DNA of 49,076 bases from Desulfobacteraceae bacterium (GCA_030613055.1 JAUWMR010000030.1:1-49076); one strand, 5' to 3'; counted from the first letter of the stretch, positions 1 through 7,946 are shown. Notes: generated from the letters alone by a model not told the origin. Translations and numbers: made by a program.

Positions 1-141
1 GAGATGGTGATGCCGGGAGACAATGTGACGATGGAGATTAATTTGATTACGCCGATAGCGATGGAGAAGGAATTGAGGTTTGCAATTCGTGAAGGCGGAA
101 GAACTGTTGGTGCCGGCGTTATCAGTGAAATTATAGAATAA
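1..141 (+). CDS. tuf: Elongation factor Tu, C-terminal end (partial)
   Basis: The first 46 codons read through to a TAA and match the end of EF-Tu domain 3, with [19 protein letters not shown] and the terminal [19 protein letters not shown] block. EF-Tu delivers aminoacyl-tRNA to the ribosomal A site as a GTPase; only the last beta-strands of the tRNA/EF-Ts-contacting domain are visible. The gene starts outside the window. Its position 11 bases before rpsJ is the common tuf-rpsJ order of the str-S10 junction, which supports the call. Confidence 0.97.
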   Translation, partial: EMVMPGDNVTMEINLITPIAMEKELRFAIREGGRTVGAGVISEIIE

Positions 142-152
142 GGGAAATTAAC

Positions 153-464
153 ATGATTACCAAGCAAAAGATCCGGATACGCCTGAAGGCTTACGACCAC
201 AAGCTGCTTGATAGATCAGCTAGAGAAATTGTAGAGACAGCGAAGGAAACAGGTGCGCGTGTTGTCGGGCCAATTCCACTCCCAACGGTAATCAATAAAT
301 ACTGTGTTTTAAGGTCCCCTCATGTTGATAAAAAATCAAGGGAACAATTTGAAATAAGAACCCACAAACGCTTATTAGATATTCTGGACCCTACACAGCA
401 GACTGTGGATTCGCTAATGAAACTTGATTTGTCTGCAGGGGTTGATGTGGAGATAAAGCTATAA
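153..464 (+). CDS. rpsJ: 30S ribosomal protein S10 (NusE)
   Basis: At 103 residues the protein has the family's normal length and begins [20 protein letters not shown], the standard S10 N terminus. The GPIPLPT segment and the following [14 protein letters not shown] loop are the hallmark conserved core. S10 sits in the head of the small subunit and, as NusE, partners NusB in transcription antitermination. It is the first gene of the S10 cluster here, 11 bases after tuf. The ATG start is preceded by a modest AGGGAAA. About 100 bases without a gene follow before rplC. Confidence 0.97.
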   Translation: MITKQKIRIRLKAYDHKLLDRSAREIVETAKETGARVVGPIPLPTVINKYCVLRSPHVDKKSREQFEIRTHKRLLDILDPTQQTVDSLMKLDLSAGVDVEIKL

Positions 465-568
465 AATCAATTCGAATTTGTAAACGCCTACCCATCAAGT
501 TATTTTTGTTTTATTGGGGTTAACGCATACGCAGAACACAGGGCGGATTGATCTGGAGTTAGAAAACC

Positions 569-1192
569 ATGGTCAAAAAACTTTTTGGCATAAAACTTGG
601 CATGACACGTTATTTTCTTGAGGAAGGGAAGAGTGTTTCCGTGACTGTTTTAAAGGTCGGTCCATGTGTGGTGGTGCAGAAAAAGAACTTTGCAAAGGAA
701 AGCTACAATGCAATCCAGGTAGGTTTTGGAAAACTAAAGGAAAGCCGTTCAAACAAGCCATCCTTAGGACATTTTAGGGCTGCCGGGGCTGGGTGTTTTG
801 TCCATTTAGGCGAAATTAGGATTGATGATCCCGATGGCTTTGACATTGGTCAAGAGATAAAATCAGATATTTTCAGTGTGGGCGATATCGTTCATGTGAG
901 TGGTGTCAGCAAAGGCAGGGGGTTTTCAGGGGTTATTAAGAGATGGGGATTTTCAGGAGGAAGAAAAACACATGGATCACGATCCCACAGGATTCCCGGT
1001 TCCATTGGATGTAGTGCAACACCCGGACGAGTTCAGAAAGGGAAAAAGCTTCCTGGTAGGATGGGGTGTCAGCGCGTAACGATTAAAAACCTCAAGGTAG
1101 TGGATGTTAGACCTGAAATGGACCTGCTTTTGGTTAAGGGATCAGTACCAGGAAGCCGGAACAGTGTTGTTGAAGTCTGTAAAATATCATAA
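569..1192 (+). CDS. rplC: 50S ribosomal protein L3
   Basis: The 207-residue product matches bacterial L3 in length and starts MVKKLFGIKLGMTRYF. The central extension that reaches toward the peptidyl transferase centre is clear: RGFSGVIKRWGFSGG followed by THGSRSHRIPGSIG and a TPGRVQKGKKLPGRMG loop. L3 is an early assembly protein of the large subunit. A GGAG lies 12 bases before the ATG. The position of the methylated glutamine of E. coli L3 falls in the GSIGCSATPGR stretch, where cysteine replaces it, so that modification is not expected. Confidence 0.97.
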   Translation: MVKKLFGIKLGMTRYFLEEGKSVSVTVLKVGPCVVVQKKNFAKESYNAIQVGFGKLKESRSNKPSLGHFRAAGAGCFVHLGEIRIDDPDGFDIGQEIKSDIFSVGDIVHVSGVSKGRGFSGVIKRWGFSGGRKTHGSRSHRIPGSIGCSATPGRVQKGKKLPGRMGCQRVTIKNLKVVDVRPEMDLLLVKGSVPGSRNSVVEVCKIS

Positions 1193-1293
1193 TAAAATGC
1201 AAGGCCCTGGCAAAACAGCATGGCGATTCAAGAAGCAGGTTTCGATTCCTGCAGCCGGTTTGGGGCAATCTGATTTAAATTCAGAGGCGCGAA

Positions 1294-1917
1294 ATGACTG
1301 CCGTGAATGTTTATAATCTTCAAAATGAAAAAATATCCGAAGTGGAACTAAAAGATGAAGTCTTTGATGTTTCCCTAAAAACGCATATTCTTCACCAGGT
1401 AGTTGTCAGCCAGCTTTGTAATCGAAGATCTGGAACTTCTTCGGTAAAAAGCAGAGCGGAAGTTAAAGGCTCGGGTGCAAAATTATGGCGTCAAAAGGGC
1501 ACAGGGCGAGCAAGAGTTGGATCTGCTTCTTCTCCCACAAGGAGGGGGGGAGGTGTGGCTTTTGGCCCGGTCCCACACGCACATGTTCACAAGGTACCGA
1601 AAAAGGTCAAGAAATCTGCTGTATGTATGGCCCTGACTGATAAAGTTCGGGATGATAAACTTGTAATACTAGAGGATCTAAAACTTCCTAAGATCAAGAC
1701 GAAAGAATTTGTAGAAGTGATGAAGAATTTTGACGTAAAAAAAGCGTTGATTGTAACACATGACAAAATGGTAAACCTGGAAAAATCGTCGAAGAATGTT
1801 TCCTGGGTGAAGGTCATGCGGTACCAGGGGCTGAATGTCTATGATATTTTAAAATATGATCACGTTTTTTTGGAACAAACCGCCATAGGTAAGATTGAGG
1901 AGGCTTTGATTTCATAG
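1294..1917 (+). CDS. rplD: 50S ribosomal protein L4
   Basis: This 207-residue protein has the L4 fold signature: an extended loop GAKLWRQKGTGRARVGS followed by a glycine-rich RRGGGVAFGP segment that lines the exit tunnel, then an alpha/beta C-terminal half. In enterobacteria L4 represses its own operon; no equivalent leader structure was identified here. A gap of 101 bases separates it from rplC, while its TAG overlaps the rplW GTG by one base, pointing to translational coupling downstream. Confidence 0.96.
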   Translation: MTAVNVYNLQNEKISEVELKDEVFDVSLKTHILHQVVVSQLCNRRSGTSSVKSRAEVKGSGAKLWRQKGTGRARVGSASSPTRRGGGVAFGPVPHAHVHKVPKKVKKSAVCMALTDKVRDDKLVILEDLKLPKIKTKEFVEVMKNFDVKKALIVTHDKMVNLEKSSKNVSWVKVMRYQGLNVYDILKYDHVFLEQTAIGKIEEALIS

Positions 1918-2204
1918 TGGATGTTTATCAGGTGATCAAAGAGCCACACATCACCGAAAAGGCAAATCTACAGAAAGAAATGGGTAATCAGATATCCTTT
2001 AAGGTGGACAGAAAGGCCAATAAGATAGAAATAAGACAGGCTGTGGAGAGACTTTTGAAGGCAAAAGTCCTTGAGGTCAGGACTTTAAATGTGAAGGGGA
2101 AGCTCAGGCGGATGGGAAGGAATGCCGGAAAGAAACCTGATTGGAAAAAAGCCATTGTGAGATTGGCTCCAGGTGAAAATATTGATTTTTTTAAGGGACT
2201 GTAG
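1917..2204 (+). CDS. rplW: 50S ribosomal protein L23
   Basis: The 95-residue product has the L23 motifs IKEPHITEKA near the start and KVLEVRTLNVKGKLRRMGR in the extended loop. L23 sits at the tunnel exit and is the docking site for trigger factor and SRP. The start is GTG at 1917, sharing one base with the rplD stop (TAGTG); no ATG or other start gives the full conserved N terminus. The DWKKAIVRLAPGENIDFF ending is typical. Confidence 0.95.
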   Translation: MDVYQVIKEPHITEKANLQKEMGNQISFKVDRKANKIEIRQAVERLLKAKVLEVRTLNVKGKLRRMGRNAGKKPDWKKAIVRLAPGENIDFFKGL

Positions 2205-2210
2205 AAAATT

Positions 2211-2253
2211 AAATCGCTTTGCGATTTCATAAAACGCGGTTTCGCCGTTTTAA
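2211..2253 (+). repeat. Twin small hairpins between rplW and rplB
   Basis: Directly after rplW there is AAATCGC-TTT-GCGATTT (2211-2227, perfect 7-bp arms), followed by a less perfect AAAACG...CGTTTT palindrome (about 2231-2251). Neither has a terminator-style T-run. The first arm pair resembles hairpins at 7913 and 43217 in this window. It may be a copy of a short interspersed palindrome or a processing site. Confidence 0.6.
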
Positions 2254-2308
2254 ATATGAAGGAAGAAAAAACATATTAGATTGCTGGAATTAGTAAGTGG
2301 GGCAGTAG

Positions 2309-3133
2309 ATGGGTATCAAGACGAATAAACCAACGTCGCCAGGAAGAAGATTTCAGACTTCTTCCACGTTTGATGAGATAACCAGCAAAAAACCGGAAAG
2401 AAGTCTCATAAAACCCCTGAAGAAAAAAGGCGGTCGGAATTCGAGAGGTCGCATAACGGTGAGGCACAGGGGTGGCGGTCATAAGCGCGCATACCGGGTG
2501 ATTGATTTTAAGCGGGACAAGGACGGAATTACTGCCAGAGTAGCTTCTATTGAATATGATCCTAACCGTGCGGCAAACATCGCCCTTTTGCATTATACTG
2601 ACGGAGAGAAGCGGTACATAATAGCCCCTCATAATCTAAAAGTGGGAGATCGGGTGGTTTCGGGTCCAAGCTCGGAAATTAGAACGGGCAATACTCTTGC
2701 CTTGAAGGAGATTCCTCTCGGGACTACAATTCATAATATTGAGTTGAACATAGGACACGGGGGGCAGTTAGCAAGAAGTGCTGGAAATTATGCTCAACTA
2801 ATGGCTAAGGAAGGGAAATATGCCCAAGTGAAGCTTCCTTCCGGCGAAGTGCGAATGGTTCTCCAGGATTGTAAGGCGACCATTGGTCAGGTTGGCAATC
2901 TGGACCATGAAAACATATCAATAGGAAAAGCAGGACGGAATCGATGGTTAGGGAAAAGGCCCCATGTGAGAGGTGTTGCAATGAACCCTGTTGATCATCC
3001 CCACGGTGGAGGAGAGGGGAAGTCCTCTGGTGGACGTCATCCAGTGACACCATGGGGCGTCCCGACTAAAGGATACAAGACCCGTGTGAAGAAATCGAGT
3101 GATAAGCTGATCATAAAAAAGCGAAAGAAATAG
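2309..3133 (+). CDS. rplB: 50S ribosomal protein L2
   Basis: L2 is one of the largest conserved 50S proteins and is needed for subunit association and peptidyl transfer. The 274-residue length is normal. The N terminus [13 protein letters not shown] and the C-terminal [18 protein letters not shown] are diagnostic; the His in the HPHGGGEG motif corresponds to the functionally important His229 of E. coli. The ribosome-binding signal is weak (GTGGGG). A 160-base gap with a large nested palindrome follows, so distance to rpsS is greater than usual. Confidence 0.97.
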   Translation: MGIKTNKPTSPGRRFQTSSTFDEITSKKPERSLIKPLKKKGGRNSRGRITVRHRGGGHKRAYRVIDFKRDKDGITARVASIEYDPNRAANIALLHYTDGEKRYIIAPHNLKVGDRVVSGPSSEIRTGNTLALKEIPLGTTIHNIELNIGHGGQLARSAGNYAQLMAKEGKYAQVKLPSGEVRMVLQDCKATIGQVGNLDHENISIGKAGRNRWLGKRPHVRGVAMNPVDHPHGGGEGKSSGGRHPVTPWGVPTKGYKTRVKKSSDKLIIKKRKK

Positions 3134-3139
3134 GTAATC

Positions 3140-3234
3140 GTTTAGCGCTTTGAAAACAGTACCTGCCCGCAATACGGCAGGCGGGCGGCAGGCAGGTCTT
3201 ACAATGCGTGATCGATATTTTCAAAGAGCTAAAC
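3140..3234. repeat. 95-base nested palindromic element between rplB and rpsS
   Basis: GTTTAGCGCTTTGAAAA at 3140-3156 is answered by TTTTCAAAGAGCTAAAC at 3218-3234, a 17-bp inverted repeat with one mismatch. Inside lies a GC-rich block (3160-3197) that is itself palindromic and nearly identical to 48008-48043. The GC-rich core inside an AT-rich frame looks like an inserted miniature element or a REP-type sequence. No coding potential is seen. Confidence 0.7.
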
Positions 3235-3293
3235 TGTTACAGAGATAGTTGTTTTTGAGGTAAGTCTAACTTACTTAAACAGGAGAAAGGATT

Positions 3294-3584
3294 TTGCCAA
3301 GATCGCTAAAAAAAGGACCGTTTGTTGATGAGCATTTATTAAAGAAAGTACAGAGCGCCAATGATACCATAAGTAGGAAGATCATCAAGACCTGGTCACG
3401 AAGATCAACAATTACACCTGAGTTTGTTGGCCTGACATTTGCGGTCCACAATGGCAGAAAATTCCTGCCTGTCTTTATAACTGAAGACATGGTGGGAAAT
3501 AAGTTAGGCGAATTTGCCCCCACAAGGACATTTTACGGTCATGCAGGGGATAAGAAAAGCAGGTTGAAAGGGAAGAAGAAATAA
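3294..3584 (+). CDS. rpsS: 30S ribosomal protein S19
   Basis: The protein starts [17 protein letters not shown] after the initiator, which is the invariant S19 N terminus, so TTG at 3294 must be the start; AGGAGAAAGG lies just upstream. Its 96 residues include [20 protein letters not shown] and the C-terminal [18 protein letters not shown]19 lies in the 30S head with S13 and contacts tRNA through its basic tail. It is separated from rplB by the nested palindromic element. Confidence 0.96.
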   Translation: MPRSLKKGPFVDEHLLKKVQSANDTISRKIIKTWSRRSTITPEFVGLTFAVHNGRKFLPVFITEDMVGNKLGEFAPTRTFYGHAGDKKSRLKGKKK

Positions 3585-3625
3585 AAGTTGACTACCCAAA
3601 ATTGGGATAAGTTGGAAGATTTGAA

Positions 3626-3958
3626 ATGGAAACAAGGGCAGCAGCAAGATTCGTAAGGATATCACCACGGAAGGTTCGTTTGATAATGGATCAAGTACGG
3701 GGGAAGAAGATTGAAGAGGCATTAAACATGCTTTCCTTTACTTCCCTGAAGGGTGCTCGAATTTTGAAGAAGCTGATTGATTCGGCGGTTGCCAATGCCG
3801 AACAAAATTCGGGTGTTGATGTGGACTCGCTTTATGTCAAAAGGGTATTTGCAGATGAAGGTCCGACTTTGAAACGGTGGCGGCCGCGAGCTCTTGGGCG
3901 TGCAACGAGAATAAGGAAAAGGACAAGCCATTTGACTGTTATTTTGGACGAAATGTAG
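3626..3958 (+). CDS. rplV: 50S ribosomal protein L22
   Basis: L22 spans the large subunit and its hairpin narrows the nascent-peptide tunnel. The 110-residue product contains RFVRISPRKVRLIMDQVRG at the start and the tunnel hairpin LKRWRPRALGRATRIRKRTS near the end, both diagnostic. The ATG is preceded by GGAAG at a spacing of eight bases. The gene lies 41 bases after rpsS and 41 bases before rpsC, as expected for a co-transcribed cluster. Confidence 0.96.
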   Translation: METRAAARFVRISPRKVRLIMDQVRGKKIEEALNMLSFTSLKGARILKKLIDSAVANAEQNSGVDVDSLYVKRVFADEGPTLKRWRPRALGRATRIRKRTSHLTVILDEM

Positions 3959-3999
3959 CCTGGCAATAATTAAGTATCTAACCACACCGGAGGTGCATA

Positions 4000-4644
4000 T
4001 TGGGACAGAAAGTTCATCCAATCAGTTTTAGATTGGGAGTTCACAGAAATTGGGACTCAAGATGGTTTGCTGGTAAAGAATACAGTAGTTTTGTCCTTGA
4101 AGATTATAAAATAAGGAAGTTTTTAAAAGAGAGGGTATACCAGGCCGGAGTGGCGAGGATAGAGATTGAAAGGGCAGCTGATAAGGTTCGAATTCGTATG
4201 CACACTGCGAGACCAGGTATCGTAATAGGGAAAAAGGGCGCTGAAATTGAAAAGCTAAAAAGAGACCTGGAAAATGAAATTAAACGTGAAGTTATCATTG
4301 ATATTCAAGAGGTGAGAAAAGCGGAGGTTGAAGCACAGTTGGTTGCAGAGAATATAGCACTGCAATTGGTTCGAAGGATTGCTTTCAGGCGTGCCATGAA
4401 AAGGAGCGTTAGCGCAGCTTTGAGGTTTGGGGCCCAAGGTATCAAAATCACGTGTAGCGGTAGATTGGGTGGTGCCGAGATGGCCCGGCGGGAATGGTAT
4501 CGGGAGGGCAGGGTCCCACTTCATACTATTAGAGCTGACATAGATTATGGTTTTGCCGAGGCATTTACAACGTATGGCGTGATTGGCGTAAAGGTAATTA
4601 TTTTCAAGGGTGAAATTCTGCCAAATAAAAATAAAGAAGAATAG
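4000..4644 (+). CDS. rpsC: 30S ribosomal protein S3
   Basis: S3 forms part of the mRNA entry channel and contributes to helicase activity. The 214 residues begin [19 protein letters not shown], so the TTG at 4000 is the start, with a good GGAGGT upstream. A type 2 KH domain is marked by [18 protein letters not shown] (around residues 68-85). The C-terminal half carries [18 protein letters not shown] and [17 protein letters not shown]. Length is at the short end for the family, with no basic tail. Confidence 0.97.
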   Translation: MGQKVHPISFRLGVHRNWDSRWFAGKEYSSFVLEDYKIRKFLKERVYQAGVARIEIERAADKVRIRMHTARPGIVIGKKGAEIEKLKRDLENEIKREVIIDIQEVRKAEVEAQLVAENIALQLVRRIAFRRAMKRSVSAALRFGAQGIKITCSGRLGGAEMARREWYREGRVPLHTIRADIDYGFAEAFTTYGVIGVKVIIFKGEILPNKNKEE

Positions 4645-4653
4645 GAAACTCAT

Positions 4654-5064
4654 ATGTTGAGCCCAAAAAAAACTAAGTACCGCAAAAGGCAGAAAGGTAG
4701 AACGAAAGGAAAGGCCCTTCGAGGCAGTACTCTGGAATTTGGTGATTACGGGCTGCAGGCGTTAGAATGCGGCCATATGTCTGCCCAGCAGATCGAAGCA
4801 GCTCGAATTGCTGTAACGCGACACGTAAAGCGGGGGGGGAAAATCTGGATTAGAGTATTTCCTGATAAGCCTGTTGGTAAGAAACCTGCTGAGACAAGGA
4901 TGGGCAAAGGAAAAGGTACCCCTGATAAATGGGTGGCCGTGATAAAGCCGGGAAGGGTTTTGTATGAACTGGAGGGGGTGGCAAAAAGTATGGCTGCCGA
5001 GGCTTTCCGGTTGGCTGGACATAAGCTGCCTATTGCCACAAGATTTGTAAGCAGGAGAGCATAA
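4654..5064 (+). CDS. rplP: 50S ribosomal protein L16
   Basis: At 136 residues this is a normal L16. It starts [16 protein letters not shown] and carries the A-site-proximal stretch [20 protein letters not shown], followed by a glycine-rich [13 protein letters not shown] segment. L16 positions tRNA in the A and P sites of the large subunit. It begins nine bases after rpsC, and rpmC begins five bases after its stop, which fits tight co-translation. Confidence 0.97.
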   Translation: MLSPKKTKYRKRQKGRTKGKALRGSTLEFGDYGLQALECGHMSAQQIEAARIAVTRHVKRGGKIWIRVFPDKPVGKKPAETRMGKGKGTPDKWVAVIKPGRVLYELEGVAKSMAAEAFRLAGHKLPIATRFVSRRA

Positions 5065-5068
5065 ACTT

Positions 5069-5272
5069 ATGAAGCCCAGGGAGTTGAGAGAGTTAACTGA
5101 GGAAGAACTCAGAGAGAAGGAAAGAGATGCAAGCCAGGAATTGTTTAATTTGAGGTTCCAGAAGGCTACCGGACAATTAGGTAATACTGCAATAATTCCC
5201 AAAACCAAGAGGATATTAGCACGTGTAAAAACAGTAATCAGGGAATTGGAAATCTCCAGTACAAGTAGATAA
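5069..5272 (+). CDS. rpmC: 50S ribosomal protein L29
   Basis: This 67-residue protein is two helices with the L29 signature LRELTEEELREKERDASQEL and NLRFQKATGQL. L29 neighbours L23 at the tunnel exit. Its GGAGAG binding signal lies within the end of rplP. The arrangement rplP-rpmC-rpsQ is the universal order. The C terminus is slightly longer than in minimal L29 proteins but otherwise unremarkable. Confidence 0.95.
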   Translation: MKPRELRELTEEELREKERDASQELFNLRFQKATGQLGNTAIIPKTKRILARVKTVIRELEISSTSR

Positions 5273-5284
5273 CGTGGGGGAGTG

Positions 5285-5545
5285 ATGACAAAGCGTGGGT
5301 TACGAAAAAAGCTGGAAGGGGAGGTTATAAGCAATAGTTCGGACAAGACCGTCCTGGTTCTGGTTGAACGGTTAACCAAACATCGGACCTATAACAAATA
5401 TCTCCGAAGGCGCGCTAAGCACATGGCCCATGATCCTCAAAATATGTGTCAAATCGGGGATAAGGTCAGGATAATTGAAAACCGGCCTATTAGCAAGCGC
5501 AAGAGATGGCAGGTTTTAGATATTATTGAAAAATTTAGAGGTTAA
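5285..5545 (+). CDS. rpsQ: 30S ribosomal protein S17
   Basis: The 86-residue product has the OB-fold S17 core: [19 protein letters not shown] and [16 protein letters not shown], ending [18 protein letters not shown]17 binds helix 11 of 16S rRNA and is a primary assembly protein. An in-frame GTG lies one codon upstream (5282), but it is part of the purine-rich GGGGGAG, so the ATG at 5285 is the likelier start. It follows rpmC by 12 bases. Confidence 0.94.
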   Translation: MTKRGLRKKLEGEVISNSSDKTVLVLVERLTKHRTYNKYLRRRAKHMAHDPQNMCQIGDKVRIIENRPISKRKRWQVLDIIEKFRG

Positions 5546-5585
5546 AGCTGAGTGGACGCAAGAATAGTGCATCGGAGTTGATAAG

Positions 5586-5954
5586 ATGATACAGGCGCAA
5601 ACAAAATTGAGAGTTGCTGACAATTCTGGGGCTAAATTGCTCTCCTGTATAAAGGTATTAGGTGGGTCAAAGAGAAGATATGCAAGCGTAGGAGATATTA
5701 TCGTTGTATCGGTAAAAGAGGCGATGCCTAACTCAAAGGTCAAGAAGGGTGACGTTGTTCGAGCGGTTATTGTCAGGACCGCAAAAGGTATTCGCAGGTC
5801 TGATGGGTCCTATATAAAGTTTGATGATAACTCAGCCGTTTTGGTCAGTCAGCAAGGAGAGCCTATTGGGACAAGGATTTTTGGGCCTGTAGCGAGAGAA
5901 TTGAGAAGCAAGAATTTTGTGAAGATTATTTCTTTAGCTCCAGAAGTCCTTTAG
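5586..5954 (+). CDS. rplN: 50S ribosomal protein L14
   Basis: L14 forms an intersubunit bridge on the large subunit. The 122-residue length is exact for the family. The start [17 protein letters not shown] and the internal [20 protein letters not shown] are textbook, and [20 protein letters not shown] is the conserved C-terminal block. The TTAG-rich stretch after the stop begins a gap of about 120 bases that contains two small palindromes. Confidence 0.97.
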   Translation: MIQAQTKLRVADNSGAKLLSCIKVLGGSKRRYASVGDIIVVSVKEAMPNSKVKKGDVVRAVIVRTAKGIRRSDGSYIKFDDNSAVLVSQQGEPIGTRIFGPVARELRSKNFVKIISLAPEVL

Positions 5955-5960
5955 GTTCCC

Positions 5961-5996
5961 GTCTGCCTCCGGTAGACTTGTTTTCACATCGAAAAC
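5961..5996. repeat. Two small hairpins after rplN
   Basis: GTCTGCC-TCC-GGTAGAC (5961-5977) is followed by GTTTTC-ACATC-GAAAAC (5980-5996, perfect 6-bp arms). The first palindrome recurs before rpsE at 8980-8996 with a different three-base loop. There is no T-run after either, so they are not intrinsic terminators. Confidence 0.55.
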
Positions 5997-6076
5997 ATCA
6001 GCGTGCCCTCCTGGAGCTTTGCAATTTATGCATTGACTTTCATAAGTAAATCAGGGTGGGGTTGGGAGCAGTAGAA

Positions 6077-6406
6077 GTGAAAAAAAAGCATCCTAAAATA
6101 AAAAAAAATGACAAGGTTATTGTTATTGTTGGAAAAGAGAAAGGAAAAATCGGCGCGGTTTTAAAAGTTAATTCTGAGAAAGGGCGTATTATTGTTGAGA
6201 AAGTCAATATGGCCAAAAGGCATGCCAAGCCCAGTGCGAAGACTGCCCAGGGTGGAATTATTGAAAAGGAAGCTGCTCTTGATATTTCCAAAATAATGAT
6301 CGTTTGTAATAAATGCGCTGAACCCACAAGGATTGGCAATCGAATACTCGATGATGGCTCAAAAGTACGCATTTGCAAGAAGTGTGGCGAACCAATGGAT
6401 GAGTAA
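6077..6406 (+). CDS. rplX: 50S ribosomal protein L24, zinc-knuckle form
   Basis: L24 initiates assembly of the large subunit. The KOW core KNDKVIVIVGKEKGKIGAVL is near the N terminus, and the C-terminal half carries two CxxC pairs (CNKC and CKKC) typical of L24 versions that bind zinc. GTG at 6077 is chosen because GGGAG sits eight bases upstream and it gives a normal start (KKKHPKIKKND); a GTG at 6056 would add seven non-conserved residues. The resulting 109 residues match the family. Confidence 0.93.
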   Translation: MKKKHPKIKKNDKVIVIVGKEKGKIGAVLKVNSEKGRIIVEKVNMAKRHAKPSAKTAQGGIIEKEAALDISKIMIVCNKCAEPTRIGNRILDDGSKVRICKKCGEPMDE

Positions 6407-6425
6407 TGGGAGTGGAAATTTGCCA

Positions 6426-6502
6426 TTGAATATTGACGATTGACTATTCAGGGGTCGAGTGCATTTTATTGAAATAGTCAGTCTTCAATCGAAAATCGTC
6501 AA
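6426..6502. repeat. Heptamer-periodic inverted repeat between rplX and rplE
   Basis: The left arm reads TTGAATA, TTGACGA, TTGACTA, TTCA (6426-6450). The right arm, read on the opposite strand from 6502, is TTGACGA, TTTTCGA, TTGAAGA, CTGACTA, TTTCA. Both arms keep a strict 7-base period and can pair into a long imperfect hairpin with a roughly 20-base loop. No protein-coding content is seen. Confidence 0.7.
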
Positions 6503-6594
6503 TTTGTGGATAAATGCTAAACAAGATGGAATCTTGGTCGATTGTTTTCCATGGGTCCTTATGATGGGAAGAGAAAAATATTGAGGAGGAAGAG

Positions 6595-7134
6595 TTGTCA
6601 CGGTTGAATGAAAAATACCGCACAGAAGTGGTACCCGCCATGATGAAGGAATTCGGGTATGAAAGTATCATGGCTGTTCCTCGCTTGAAGAAGGTTGTTT
6701 TAAATATGGGCCTGGGAGAAGCTATACAAAACATAAAAATACTTGATTCCGGTGTTGAAGAACTCTCCTTGATTGCTGGTCAAAGGGCGGTAATAACAAA
6801 AGCAAGAAGATCTATCGCCGGATTCAAAATACGGCAGGGAATGCCTATAGGATGCATGGTGACATTAAGACGGAACAGGATGTTCGATTTCCTGGACAAA
6901 CTTTTTAATGTGGCTTTACCACGGGTGAGAGATTTTAGAGGGTTACCGGATAGGATATTTGACGGCCGCGCCAATTGCAGTATCGGGATCAAGGAACATA
7001 TCATTTTTCCAGAAATTGACTACGACAAAATGGATAAAATGAAAGGACTCAATATCTCTATCGTGACTACGGCAAAGACCGATGCCGAAGGCCATTTTTT
7101 ACTTAAAAATTTAGGGATGCCTTTTAGGAGTTGA
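6595..7134 (+). CDS. rplE: 50S ribosomal protein L5
   Basis: L5 binds 5S rRNA and touches the P-site tRNA. The 179 residues include [32 protein letters not shown] and the diagnostic [39 protein letters not shown] is the conserved end. The start is TTG at 6595, with a strong GAGGAGGA five bases upstream; it gives the standard [15 protein letters not shown] opening. The preceding gap contains a heptamer-based palindrome. Confidence 0.97.
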   Translation: MSRLNEKYRTEVVPAMMKEFGYESIMAVPRLKKVVLNMGLGEAIQNIKILDSGVEELSLIAGQRAVITKARRSIAGFKIRQGMPIGCMVTLRRNRMFDFLDKLFNVALPRVRDFRGLPDRIFDGRANCSIGIKEHIIFPEIDYDKMDKMKGLNISIVTTAKTDAEGHFLLKNLGMPFRS

Positions 7135-7147
7135 TTGGGAGGTTATT

Positions 7148-7333
7148 TTGGCGAGAAAATCACTTGTTGTTAAGGCCCAGAGGAAACAGAAATTTTCAAC
7201 CCGTCACTATAACAGGTGCCCCATTTGTGGACGGAGTAGGGCTTTCATAAGGAAATTTGGAATCTGCCGTATCTGTTTCAGGAGCTTGGCATCAAAAGGT
7301 GAAATCCCGGGAGTTATTAAGTCGAGCTGGTAA
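7148..7333 (+). CDS. rpsZ: 30S ribosomal protein S14, zinc-binding (type Z)
   Basis: The 61-residue protein is the short, zinc-binding S14 form. [20 protein letters not shown] supplies the two CxxC pairs, and the end [18 protein letters not shown] is the family's C terminus. It is needed for late assembly of the 30S head. The start is TTG at 7148, preceded by GGGAGGT. Its place between rplE and rpsH is universal. Immediately after the stop begins a heptamer-repeat hairpin. Confidence 0.97.
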   Translation: MARKSLVVKAQRKQKFSTRHYNRCPICGRSRAFIRKFGICRICFRSLASKGEIPGVIKSSW

Positions 7334-7336
7334 ATA

Positions 7337-7424
7337 GAAGTAAGCAGAAGGCAGTATGCAGTAAGCAATTTTTAAACTGCTTAGTACCTACTGCCTACTG
7401 CTTAGTCCTTACTGATTACTATTT
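7337..7424. repeat. Heptamer-repeat hairpin between rpsZ and rpsH
   Basis: Four left-arm heptamers (AGTAAGC, AGAAGGC, AGTATGC, AGTAAGC; 7339-7366) are followed by seven complementary-type heptamers (ACTGCTT, AGTACCT, ACTGCCT, ACTGCTT, AGTCCTT, ACTGATT, ACTATTT; 7376-7424), all in register. The two blocks can pair into a stem of around 28 bp with a short A/T loop. No open reading frame crosses it. Confidence 0.75.
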
Positions 7425-7514
7425 AAGTGGTATAAGACGATTGCTTGCTAAGAAAAGACTTTCCATCCATATACGGATATAATGTCCAATACACCATAAT
7501 ATGGAGTTGAACAA

Positions 7515-7913
7515 ATGGCTATGACCGATCCAATTTCCGATATGCTGACAAGAGTCAGGAACGCCCTTAAAGCCTCCCATGAACAGGTGGATGTTCCCAG
7601 TTCAAAAATTAAGATAAATATCGCCAGCGTTCTTAAATCTGAAGGTTATATCAGAAATTTTAGGATTATTTCCGATGGTGGACATAAGCATATTAGAATC
7701 TTTTTAAAGTATGATGAGGATGGGGTTCCCGTCATTGAAGGCCTTAAGAGAATAAGCAAACCAAGCTGCCGTGTGTATGCAGGATACAATGAAATTCCAA
7801 AAGTGCTAAATGGATATGGCATCAATATTATTTCAACGTCAAAGGGGCTCATGACCGATAGAGAGGCGAGCCGAATACGCGTTGGCGGTGAAATACTCTG
7901 TTCATTATGGTGA
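7515..7913 (+). CDS. rpsH: 30S ribosomal protein S8
   Basis: S8 is a central-domain 16S binder and, in E. coli, the repressor of the spc operon. The 132 residues start MAMTDPISDMLTRVRNA and end ISTSKGLMTDREASRIRVGGEILCSLW, the signature block, with only conservative changes. GGAG lies eight bases before the ATG. A second ATG two codons later is possible. The stop is immediately followed by a hairpin that fills the gap to rplF. Confidence 0.96.
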   Translation: MAMTDPISDMLTRVRNALKASHEQVDVPSSKIKINIASVLKSEGYIRNFRIISDGGHKHIRIFLKYDEDGVPVIEGLKRISKPSCRVYAGYNEIPKVLNGYGINIISTSKGLMTDREASRIRVGGEILCSLW

Positions 7914-7935
7914 TAAAATCACTTTGCGATTTTAT
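7913..7935. repeat. Small hairpin filling the rpsH-rplF gap
   Basis: ATAAAATC (7913-7920) pairs with GATTTTAT (7928-7935) across ACTTTGC, ending just before the rplF binding site GGAGG. The same ATAAAATC...GATTTTAT frame occurs at 43217-43239 and a related AAATCGC...GCGATTT at 2211-2227. It lacks a terminator T-run, so it may act on mRNA stability or be a dispersed repeat. Confidence 0.6.
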
Positions 7936-7946
7936 GGAGGTTCTTA

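Noticed and set aside
1215-1260. tRNA-like T-arm (GCAGG-TTTCGATT-CCTGC) between rplC and rplD
   Set aside because: The loop has eight bases rather than seven and no matching acceptor, D or anticodon arms surround it. It is probably chance or a leader structure.
2309-3133. Open frames opposite rplB and other ribosomal genes
   Set aside because: They are shadows of conserved genes, have no homology of their own and lack upstream signals.
5955-6055. Terminator between rplN and rplX
   Set aside because: The two hairpins there have no T-run, and the cluster continues in the same direction.
7337-7424. CRISPR array
   Set aside because: Units are seven bases without spacers and reverse orientation in the middle. 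No cas genes are present anywhere in the window.
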